From: Archaeoglobales archaeon
GTDB taxonomy: Archaea; Halobacteriota; Archaeoglobi; Archaeoglobales; Archaeoglobaceae
Direction of reading: 5' to 3'
NCBI GenBank assembly: GCA_003662985.1
Contig: QMZD01000013.1
Span: 1-12,386 of the forward strand
DNA length: 12,386 nt
In this document: in pieces, positions 1-5,922 of the stretch
Layout of the letters: the number at the start of each line of letters is the position of its first letter
Position numbering within the stretch: position 1 is the first letter of the stretch
Program-made: the position numbers and the translations under genes
Notes under the pieces: generated by a model
Seen by the model: only the letters and a program-made list of their open reading frames with translations
The model's database searches: none
What the model was told of the DNA's origin: nothing

Positions 1-1
1 G

Positions 2-88
2 AACGAAGGTAAAGGAGGATTCGACTTCTCCTGGTTGATCCTGCTTGCAGGAATGGGAGTGATTGCTTATGGTCTCCTCAAAAAGTAA
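2..88 (+). CDS. C-terminal end of a small membrane protein (partial)
   Basis: This frame is open from the window edge and ends at TAA 86-88. It gives 28 residues. The stretch FSWLILLAGMGVIAYGLL is one hydrophobic membrane segment, followed by two lysines, so the tail is probably cytoplasmic. The start and most of the protein lie to the left. It overlaps the next gene by 20 nt, which suggests translational coupling within a virion-gene operon. Function is unknown. C-terminally anchored small proteins of this type are common in archaeal viruses, but the fragment is too short for a family call. Confidence 0.5.
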   Translation, partial: NEGKGGFDFSWLILLAGMGVIAYGLLKK

Positions 89-1058
89 GAAGTGGCTGTT
101 TGCAGGAGGGGCTCTGCTCCTGCTATACTTTCTGATGGGAAGAGCCGGAGGTCTTGGCTTATTCTCAGGCTGGCCTGGAGGAACTGGAAGGGAAGAAGAG
201 GAAGAAGATCCTTACGCTTATGAGGATTACTCGGCATGGGCTGATAGGAATAAGGTCCTATTAGATCCGAATCTTCTTGGAGGACAGAGTGAAAGCGGAC
301 TTCCAACTGAGCCAGCAGGACCATCTGAAGTGAGTCCATTTATAGGTCCACAGGTTCCGGAGTATATCCCACCCAGGCCTTATTCAACGCCGGCATCTCC
401 TCCACTTTATCCAGGAGAACCAACACAAACCCAGCCTGATTTCTTTGAAAACATTCAGAGGACCATTGCCAGGACCTTGAATATAAGAAGAGAAGCAGTT
501 GAACCACTCGAGGCAGCAACAGGAATGGTTGCAGGGGGCCTGTTGGGATTAAGGCTCTTAAGAAGATTTGAAAGAGGAGGCGGTGGAGCAGTAGAGGCAG
601 GGAAATCCATTGCCAGAAAATTTGGAGGAGGAGCCGGCGAAGTAGCTGAAAGAACTGCGGCAAGAACAGCCTTGAGGGAAGGAAAGTCTCTCATCAGCAG
701 AATCGCAGGAACAGCCGGAAGAACGGGAATCAGAGAGATAACAGAAGGAGGAATTCTCGGCCTTGGAAGGAGGGTTCTGAGATACATACCAAGACTTGCA
801 AAAACTGCTGGGAAGGGGTTGGTCTTCGGAATTCCAGGAGCGGTTATCGCAACCGTCTTCGGGCCTGAAGTTACGGCTGCAGCAGGTGGCCCAGAACTCA
901 AAGCTCCTGCTGGAGGAGTTAAGAGCATTTTACTCTCGGAAAAACCAATTGTTACTCCAGAAAGTAAAACACAGGTCAAATCTGGCTTGATTACAGGAGC
1001 TGAGAGAACGATGGCAAGACTTGCCAGAACTGAAACTCTTCCGGAGGTGAGATTGTGA
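69..1058 (+). CDS. Hypothetical membrane-anchored protein of the provirus
   Basis: This protein has 329 residues if it starts at ATG 69. That start is preferred because GGAGTGA at 57-63 sits six bases upstream; the TTG at 63 overlaps this site and has no usable spacing. The order along the protein is: one membrane segment (about residues 9-25, rich in Leu/Gly/Ala), a Glu/Asp/Tyr-rich acidic stretch (about 40-60), a Pro/Ser-rich linker (about 75-120), and a Gly/Ala/Arg-rich C-terminal half. The C-terminal half has two weaker hydrophobic patches (about 150-160 and 245-265) that could insert in a membrane. No enzymatic motif is visible. Its place in an overlapping cassette with structural-looking genes suggests a virion or membrane-remodelling role, but the family is not recognised. 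The next gene overlaps its stop by 4 nt (GTGA). Confidence 0.7.
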   Translation: MVSSKSKKWLFAGGALLLLYFLMGRAGGLGLFSGWPGGTGREEEEEDPYAYEDYSAWADRNKVLLDPNLLGGQSESGLPTEPAGPSEVSPFIGPQVPEYIPPRPYSTPASPPLYPGEPTQTQPDFFENIQRTIARTLNIRREAVEPLEAATGMVAGGLLGLRLLRRFERGGGGAVEAGKSIARKFGGGAGEVAERTAARTALREGKSLISRIAGTAGRTGIREITEGGILGLGRRVLRYIPRLAKTAGKGLVFGIPGAVIATVFGPEVTAAAGGPELKAPAGGVKSILLSEKPIVTPESKTQVKSGLITGAERTMARLARTETLPEVRL

Positions 1059-1738
1059 GTGGAGAGGACGAGCAGATCAAGCTTTTAAGGGAGATTAAGG
1101 AAGCTTTGAAGCAGGTTGAGGGTTATTTCATCTACACTTCGACAAGCTACACAACGGCGGTTGAGAATTTGCTGGATGAATATCCATGCAGATACGTCAA
1201 GTCGGATACGCTGATGGCCGACCTCTACGAATACTGGATCATCTGCAAGGATCACGTCTGGCAGGAGATAAGGGACAGGATCTCACAGTCAGGATTCAAG
1301 GCTTACTGCAGCAATACAAGGCTTCCAGTAAGCGGAACAATCGGAACGATCAACGCTGTCGTTGAGAAGGCTCAGGTTTATGGTTATGATAATGCAGCTT
1401 CAGATTGGAAAGCGATCTATGAAACTGGAAACGCCTTGCACGTCAGGCTGAAGGCTGAGGACGTTGGACTTCCACAGAGCTCCGGGAATGTTGAGGCCTT
1501 CGATGTTACAGTTGGGACTACACCAGCGGCAATAACATCAAACACCCATAAAGCAAGGAAATTAATTCTTCAAGCAGATTCAGGAAACTCGGATAGCATC
1601 AGAATAGGAAATTCAACGAACCAGGTTATAGTGATGGCTGCTGGAGACGTTAAGGAACTTCTGGATGTGAATGTTAACGAGATCTATGCAGTCTCAGCCA
1701 CAGCAGATCAGACTCTGCATGTGCTTTACGTGAGGTGA
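1055..1738 (+). CDS. Probable virion structural protein with a C-terminal beta domain
   Basis: This protein has 227 residues and a GTG start at 1055, chosen because GGAGGTGA lies at 1043-1050 with ideal spacing. The start overlaps the preceding stop as GTGA. Residues 1-20 form a charged helix. Residues 20-135 are a mixed region with no recognised motif and three Cys. From about residue 148 a beta-rich domain begins (VTVGTTPAAITSN, then ARKLILQADSGNSDSIRIGN, then GDVKELLDVNVNEIYAVSAT). That pattern of a strand, a small turn such as IRIGN and a closing YAVS strand is characteristic of small beta domains at the ends of phage head, tail or decoration proteins. This is recognition by pattern, not by database search. 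It stands directly before the beta-helix gene with a 4-nt gap, which fits a receptor-binding or surface module. Confidence 0.7.
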   Translation: MSGEDEQIKLLREIKEALKQVEGYFIYTSTSYTTAVENLLDEYPCRYVKSDTLMADLYEYWIICKDHVWQEIRDRISQSGFKAYCSNTRLPVSGTIGTINAVVEKAQVYGYDNAASDWKAIYETGNALHVRLKAEDVGLPQSSGNVEAFDVTVGTTPAAITSNTHKARKLILQADSGNSDSIRIGNSTNQVIVMAAGDVKELLDVNVNEIYAVSATADQTLHVLYVR

Positions 1739-1742
1739 CAGC

Positions 1743-2789
1743 ATGGTTGAGGTTCCGGTCAGAACCAGAGGAGATCCTTTCGCAGGAGCTTTGAAGGATT
1801 TTTCTTTGATTAAACCTTACTCTGCAATAGTTTTCAAGGTAGGAGATCTGGTAATTGCTGAAGATAGCAGAGGAAGGAAAATAGAAAAAGGTGATGCAGC
1901 AGAAGTAATCAACTCAGCATTAGAACAGGGAGGTAAAATATTCATCAAAAATGGAATCTATACCATTGACTCAGATCTCAACATAACAAGATCAGGAGTA
2001 GTTATAGAAGGAGAAAGCAGAATGAACACGATCCTAAAAGCTGCAACAGGGTGCACGAAAATAATTAACATCGATGATGTTCAATATACCACAATTCGAG
2101 ATCTAAGATTGCAGGGAGAAGGAATTGCCGAACATTGTATTTATGCTGACACTTTAAATGCTCCGGCCGGAGAAGGAAGAATAACACTTGAAAACATACT
2201 AGCATACAATGCACAAACAGACGTGATCCAGATTAGAAACTGTGCAATTACAAGAATGCTGTTTGTTTACGCCCATACTGGAAGAAACGCTTTAGACATA
2301 AGAGACTGTCAGCATGCATGGATAATTGGATGTGATTTTGAGGATGCAACCGAACAAGGCGTTTTTACATCAAACTGTGAAGAAATATACTTCGATGACG
2401 TAAAAATAGCAGATAACGGCCAAGAAGGAATTTACATCAGCTACCAAGATAAAGATATTTACATGACAAACATGAGAATAGCAAACAATGGCTATCATGG
2501 GGTTAGAATCCATAGTTCAGTTAACGGTCCAATACTTATGGACAACATAAGAATCTACAGACCTTCAACTGCCGGTGCAAATATATATGATGGAATATTC
2601 AATGGTGGTTGTAGTAAAGTAATAGCAAGAGGTTTAGTTATTGAAGACGATCAGAATAATATGCGATATGGAATAAACGATGCCGGAAATTACAACATAT
2701 ACGATGCATGTAAGATTCTTGGCTTTGTTACTGCAGCAACAAATCTAACCGGAACAGGGACTACTACAGACAATATACAAACATCATAA
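1743..2789 (+). CDS. Right-handed parallel beta-helix (pectate-lyase-like fold) protein, candidate viral spike/fibre
   Basis: This protein has 348 residues. The ATG at 1743 is preceded by GAGGTGA (1732-1738), which includes the stop codon of the previous gene, so translation is probably coupled. After a 45-residue lead, residues about 49-73 (GDAAEVINSALEQGGKIFIKNGIY) form the usual entry of pectate-lyase-3-like beta-helices. This is followed by at least ten rungs with short repeating strands and Asn/Asp/Gly turns, such as IRDLRLQGEG, IYFDDVKIADNGQEGIYIS and IYMTNMRIANNGYHGVRIHS. No signal peptide is visible and no catalytic triad can be assigned. Such folds serve as spikes, fibres or glycan-degrading tips in many viruses. 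The gene is visibly more A/T-rich than the two upstream genes. Whether it is an enzyme or purely structural cannot be decided from sequence. Confidence 0.8.
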   Translation: MVEVPVRTRGDPFAGALKDFSLIKPYSAIVFKVGDLVIAEDSRGRKIEKGDAAEVINSALEQGGKIFIKNGIYTIDSDLNITRSGVVIEGESRMNTILKAATGCTKIINIDDVQYTTIRDLRLQGEGIAEHCIYADTLNAPAGEGRITLENILAYNAQTDVIQIRNCAITRMLFVYAHTGRNALDIRDCQHAWIIGCDFEDATEQGVFTSNCEEIYFDDVKIADNGQEGIYISYQDKDIYMTNMRIANNGYHGVRIHSSVNGPILMDNIRIYRPSTAGANIYDGIFNGGCSKVIARGLVIEDDQNNMRYGINDAGNYNIYDACKILGFVTAATNLTGTGTTTDNIQTS

Positions 2790-2799
2790 TTTTTTATTT
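2790..2799 (+). terminator. T-tract terminator of the virion gene cassette
   Basis: The run TTTTTTATTT starts immediately after the TAA of the beta-helix gene. Archaeal termination typically uses such U-rich tracts without a required hairpin. It also separates the cassette from the converging integrase. Confidence 0.45.
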
Positions 2800-2879
2800 A
2801 AGGCTTGGATAAGCTCCTTAACCCTGGGCTTTCTGCCTTTCTGATTTAGAGTATTGGGACATTTCTTTTAAATTCATCG

Positions 2880-3746
2880 TTAAAATGGAAACTTGTCAAC
2901 GATCTTAGAATATGCTTTGTCTCCTTCATTCAGCAGATCTAAATAATGCCTTTGTAGCATCCTTTCTGAAGTTCTGCCTTGAATGAAGTCAATTATATCA
3001 TTCTCAATTCCATGCTGTCTCAGAAACATGGCATTCCATTTCCTCAGCATGTTCGGCAAGATTATTCTGTCGGCTAGCTTCTCACCTTTGAAGGTGGTTT
3101 CCTTGATTCCTGGGAATTTCTTAAGCTGCCTTGCAAAGCTTGCAGGCATGTAGGCCCAGAAGGCTTTCTTTGTTCTTCCGAGCTTCAGCAGTTCATACCT
3201 TGCTATCTTACCCTGAACAACGAGCTTTGAAGGGTCAAAAGTCCTGAGCATGTTTACGGCCTCACTTAACCTCAACCCTGAATAGGCCAGCAGCTTTATC
3301 ATCAGTCTCTTCTTCTCGTCCTTTACCTTATCCAGAGCCTCCTGAATCTTTTCAGTTGTTGTGAAGGCTTTTTTATGCTCCCTTACACCTGATTTTGGAA
3401 TCTTGATAACTGCCTGGAAATCAATGAGCTGACTCTTTGTTCGATAACCTCTTTCGATTAGGAATTTCATGAAATCTTTGATTGCTACCTGATAATCCTT
3501 CGGCTTTCCTTCAAATATCGTTGCCAGTTCATGAGGATTGTTTATTCTCTTTCCAGCGATCGTTTTTTCAAGGATAGAGATGTAGCGATCAGCCGATCTC
3601 TTTGTAACTTGTTTATGAATCCATTCCTTAAATTCTTTTTTATATTTATCATAATCTAAAATAGCTTCTTGCTCCGTTTTGGAAACCGAGGATTCCGAGG
3701 GCTTGACCCTGAATCTGGCGCCTTTTCCTGACTCGGCAACCCCCGC
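2880..3746 (-). CDS. Tyrosine recombinase, int(C) portion of an integrase gene split by integration
   Basis: The catalytic domain ends at TAA 2882-2880. An internal ATG at 3470 would give only 196 residues, but the same frame is open with no stop back to 3779. The extra upstream codons encode a plausible core-binding (SAM-like) domain, e.g. DYDKYKKEFKEWIHKQ and RSADRYISILEKT, so a start at 3470 would cut that domain in half. Between 3746 and 3705 the frame reads through a tRNA-Leu 5' half (AGVAESGKGARFRV). No ATG, GTG or TTG precedes it in frame. Catalytic candidates, numbered from the 3470 ATG, are Arg67 in SGLRLSEA, Lys101/102 in GRTKK, Arg143 in NMLRKW, Arg166 in QGRTSE and the nucleophile Tyr176 in RHYLD. 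Known SSV-type integrases carry their attachment site inside the int gene and split on insertion; that this is such a case is inferred from the frame and the tRNA match. In this state the fragment is probably not translated into full integrase. Confidence 0.8.
   Translation of the reverse strand, partial: AGVAESGKGARFRVKPSESSVSKTEQEAILDYDKYKKEFKEWIHKQVTKRSADRYISILEKTIAGKRINNPHELATIFEGKPKDYQVAIKDFMKFLIERGYRTKSQLIDFQAVIKIPKSGVREHKKAFTTTEKIQEALDKVKDEKKRLMIKLLAYSGLRLSEAVNMLRTFDPSKLVVQGKIARYELLKLGRTKKAFWAYMPASFARQLKKFPGIKETTFKGEKLADRIILPNMLRKWNAMFLRQHGIENDIIDFIQGRTSERMLQRHYLDLLNEGDKAYSKIVDKFPF
3705..3746 (-). other. Attachment site: 5' half of tRNA-Leu(CAG), provirus/host border
   Basis: Read on the minus strand, 3746-3740 is the acceptor strand GCGGGGG and 3739-3738 is TT. 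A D-arm follows with GCC (3737-3735) pairing GGC (3722-3720), then CCAGA (3718-3714) and the loop TTCAGGG with anticodon CAG (3711-3709). A real tRNA-Leu should continue TCTGG to close the anticodon stem. Instead the sequence reads TCAAG and continues as integrase code. No matching CCCCCGC 3' end exists on this strand in the window. The 42-nt match therefore ends just past the anticodon loop, where archaeal SSV-type integrases are known to cross over. It is read here as one att repeat. A full tRNA-Leu is expected at the other border. Confidence 0.8.
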
Positions 3747-3818
3747 GTCAAAGCGGCAAAAAATATCCCCTTGGAGAGTTTATGAAGTTTATGGTCTTGA
3801 AGTTTTTGTAATCTTATT

Positions 3819-3905
3819 TTAGCCTCCACTTTTCCTGTACGTTTTTGGTTTTTTTACCTTTATAATCGCTACCTTAAGCTTAACTCCATTTTTTATTTCC
3901 ATCAT
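3819..3905 (-). CDS. Possible small basic protein of 28 residues
   Basis: This is an open frame ATG ATG ... TAA on the minus strand (ATG at 3905 or 3902), too short for usual ORF cut-offs. The product is very basic, with the segments NGVKLKVAIIKVKKPK and TYRKSGG. A TATA-like tract (AGTATTAAATAAAG, minus strand around 3934-3921) is centred about 23 bases before the first ATG, so the message could be nearly leaderless. It lies just outside the provirus border and points toward the tRNA-Leu half, so in the uninterrupted chromosome it would precede that tRNA. No family is recognised. It may be a real small gene or the remnant of a larger one. Confidence 0.3.
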   Translation of the reverse strand: MMEIKNGVKLKVAIIKVKKPKTYRKSGG

Positions 3906-3914
3906 GATTATAAT

Positions 3915-3930
3915 GAAAAACTTTATTTAA
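3915..3930 (+). promoter_or_regulatory. BRE/TATA promoter of the secretion operon
   Basis: GAAAAAC (3915-3921) followed by TTTATTTAA (3922-3930) resembles an archaeal BRE plus TATA box. A start of transcription near 3950 would leave a leader of roughly 25 bases before GTG 3978. The same A/T tract could serve the small minus-strand frame, as it is TATA-like in both directions. Confidence 0.45.
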
Positions 3931-3977
3931 TACTAACAGAAGTTAATCTAAATTGAATCTATTGACTCTTCATAGGG

Positions 3978-5906
3978 GTGAGAAAAATTAAGGGAGATAA
4001 TGGTAAACCAGAAACACCTCAAAACGAGGGGGGTTCTGGTGAAAAAAGATTGTCTGAAGTAGGTAAGTTTGATTATTCAGGATTCGGCTCTATAATCCCA
4101 GAAGAAACCGGAGATAACGGGGATAAAGAAAATAAAGAAAGTAAAGAAAACGAAGAAATCGAAGAACATAATTTTGATGGAACAGCCGATAGAATGGAAA
4201 ATGTGGAAGGAGCAAATGATGAAACCCCAAGTCTGGAATTTCCTTACAAGGAAACAAAGGAAATCAAACATGAGGAGATTGAAAAAGAAGCTATAGAGTC
4301 TATAGAAAAGGCAAAAAAGAAGAAAAAACTTTGGATGGGTAAGAAAGAGAAGGAAAAAAAGAAAAAGAAAAAGTACAAACCGGTTTTTGAACCATACAAC
4401 CCAGAGGTTCATGGTCCGCTTGTGGAGTATTCCCCCCCTCCGGGCTGGGAGATAATAGATGAATACTGGATAAAGGAGCATTACGCTAAAGTTTACATAA
4501 TCCACAGCGATGAGGTTCACGATCAGAAGTACATCGTTGTAGAACCTAAGCTAAATCCCTATGAGGTTGAGGTATATTACGAACTTAAAAAGATTCTGAA
4601 AGATGAACTGGAGAACATAGAGATTGATGAGACTTCGGATAAAGAAGCGGTTTTGAAGGATGAGGTTGACAAACTTATAAAGTCGATAGGAATTGACTTG
4701 ACTCCTCTGTCCTATTACAAGATACTTTACTATCTGATCAGAGATATTGTAAATTACGAGAGGATCTCCACCTTTATGGAGGACAAATTCCTCGAAGACA
4801 TCTCCTGTAATGGATACAACATCCCAATTTTCGTTTTCCACAGAAACTATGCAAATCTCGAAACGAATGTGATTTTTGACGATCCTACAGAGCTGGATGC
4901 CTTTGTAATTTCTCTGGCTCAAAGATGCGGTAAGCACATTTCGATAGCCGACCCGATGATAGATGCAACCATGCCCGATGGAAGCAGAATTCAGATGACT
5001 TTGGGCAGAGAAATTACGGATCATGGCTCGACATTCACGATAAGGAAATTCAGGGAGGAGCCCGTTACACCAATCGACCTCATCTCCTGGAAAACGTTCT
5101 CATCGGAGGAGATGGCTTATCTTTGGCTTTGTATTGAAAACAAGAAGAGCCTCATATTCGCAGGTGGAACTGCGAGTGGTAAAACAACCTCAATGAATGC
5201 AATCTCCCTCTTTATTCCCAGAAGAGCGAAGATAGTCACGATTGAGGATACAAGAGAAATCATGTTGCCTCATGAGAACTGGATTCCTGCGGTAACGAGG
5301 GACGCTTTTCACGGCGATAAAACATCTATCGACATGTACGATCTGCTCAAGGCTGCTTTAAGACAGAGACCTGAGTTCATAATAGTCGGTGAGGTGAGAG
5401 GAAAGGAAGCCCTAACGCTGTTCCAGGCGATGTCCACAGGCCACACAACTTATTCAACTCTGCACGCTGATACCGTTACTGGAGTCATCCATAGACTTGA
5501 AAACCCGCCGATAGGTGTGCCGAGAGCCATGCTCGATGCCTTAGATATCATAAGCATTCAGGCTCAAACCTTCATCGGGAAGAAAAGAGTCAGGAGAAAC
5601 ATGGAGATAAGCGAAATTGTTGGATTGGATCCCTATTCAAAGATGCTCAGGACAACGACGGTGTTCCAATGGGATTCTGTTACGGATACGCACAAAGTTG
5701 TTGGAGCATCCAAAACTTTGGAGGATATAAGGAAGTCCAGGGGCTGGACGGTCAAGCAGCTTCAAAAAGAGCTGGAAAGGAGGAAGCAGGTTTTGGAATT
5801 TATGGTAAATCACAACATCAGGGATTTCAAGAGCGTTGCGAACATAATCCATGCGTACCAGAGCAATCCTGACAGCATACTCGAAAAGATGGAAATCGTA
5901 GTATAG
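3978..5906 (+). CDS. Type II/IV secretion-system ATPase (VirB11/GspE-like, archaeal pilus type)
   Basis: This is a cytoplasmic hexameric ATPase expected to power assembly of a type IV pilus-like or secretion filament by acting on the inner-membrane protein encoded next. It has 642 residues. Residues 1-100 are highly charged, and about 103-130 is almost pure lysine (KKKKKLWMGKKEKEKKKKKK). The N-terminal domain follows (about 130-390, with ISCNGYNIPIFVFH). The ATPase core has Walker A GGTASGKT at 396-403, an Asp box TIEDTRE near 423, Walker B FIIVGEVRG at about 467-475, and a His box TGHTTYSTLHADT. All nucleotide-binding elements are intact. The start is the GTG at 3978; no upstream ATG exists in frame and AGGGG directly precedes the start. 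It is 16 nt from the F-domain gene, so the two form an operon. The archaellum ATPase FlaI is a relative, but no archaellum genes are present, so a pilus or secretion role is preferred. Confidence 0.9.
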   Translation: MRKIKGDNGKPETPQNEGGSGEKRLSEVGKFDYSGFGSIIPEETGDNGDKENKESKENEEIEEHNFDGTADRMENVEGANDETPSLEFPYKETKEIKHEEIEKEAIESIEKAKKKKKLWMGKKEKEKKKKKKYKPVFEPYNPEVHGPLVEYSPPPGWEIIDEYWIKEHYAKVYIIHSDEVHDQKYIVVEPKLNPYEVEVYYELKKILKDELENIEIDETSDKEAVLKDEVDKLIKSIGIDLTPLSYYKILYYLIRDIVNYERISTFMEDKFLEDISCNGYNIPIFVFHRNYANLETNVIFDDPTELDAFVISLAQRCGKHISIADPMIDATMPDGSRIQMTLGREITDHGSTFTIRKFREEPVTPIDLISWKTFSSEEMAYLWLCIENKKSLIFAGGTASGKTTSMNAISLFIPRRAKIVTIEDTREIMLPHENWIPAVTRDAFHGDKTSIDMYDLLKAALRQRPEFIIVGEVRGKEALTLFQAMSTGHTTYSTLHADTVTGVIHRLENPPIGVPRAMLDALDIISIQAQTFIGKKRVRRNMEISEIVGLDPYSKMLRTTTVFQWDSVTDTHKVVGASKTLEDIRKSRGWTVKQLQKELERRKQVLEFMVNHNIRDFKSVANIIHAYQSNPDSILEKMEIVV

Positions 5907-5922
5907 AAGAAAAGGTGGTTGG

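Larger units (their letters stand above)
1..3746. mobile_element. Right-hand part of an integrated archaeal virus / virus-like element
   Basis: This is a block of tightly packed virion-type genes reading rightward and an integrase fragment reading leftward. It is bounded on the right by a tRNA-Leu half gene at 3705-3746. What is seen: small membrane proteins, a phage-like beta-domain protein, a parallel beta-helix protein, and a tyrosine recombinase frame that runs into tRNA sequence without a start codon. What is inferred: the element is integrated, the host chromosome begins at the tRNA half, and the left border lies outside the window. The virus family cannot be named because no major capsid, packaging ATPase or polymerase is visible. 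Confidence 0.75.

Noticed and set aside
29..51. A stretch (CTGGTTGATCCTGCTTGC) resembling the 5' end of archaeal 16S rRNA
   Set aside because: It is in frame within the C-terminal membrane segment of the leading partial gene, and no further rRNA sequence follows. The similarity is short and coincidental.
455..979. Minus-strand open frame of 174 codons opposite the 329-residue gene
   Set aside because: It is the shadow of a Gly/Ala/Arg-rich gene. The product is Pro/Ala-biased, has no ribosome binding site and does not fit the packed rightward operon.
2880..3470. Treating the integrase as a complete 196-residue protein starting at ATG 3470
   Set aside because: The frame is open and protein-like for about 80 codons further upstream to the tRNA junction, and 3470 falls inside the core-binding domain.
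3705..3746. A functional tRNA-Leu with an anticodon-loop intron
   Set aside because: No 3' half (TCTGG closing strand or CCCCCGC acceptor strand) is found downstream on that strand. The following sequence is integrase code.
4077..4520. Minus-strand frame opposite the ATPase N-terminus
   Set aside because: The Phe/Leu-rich product is the complement of the Lys/Glu-rich low-complexity coding region and has no independent support.
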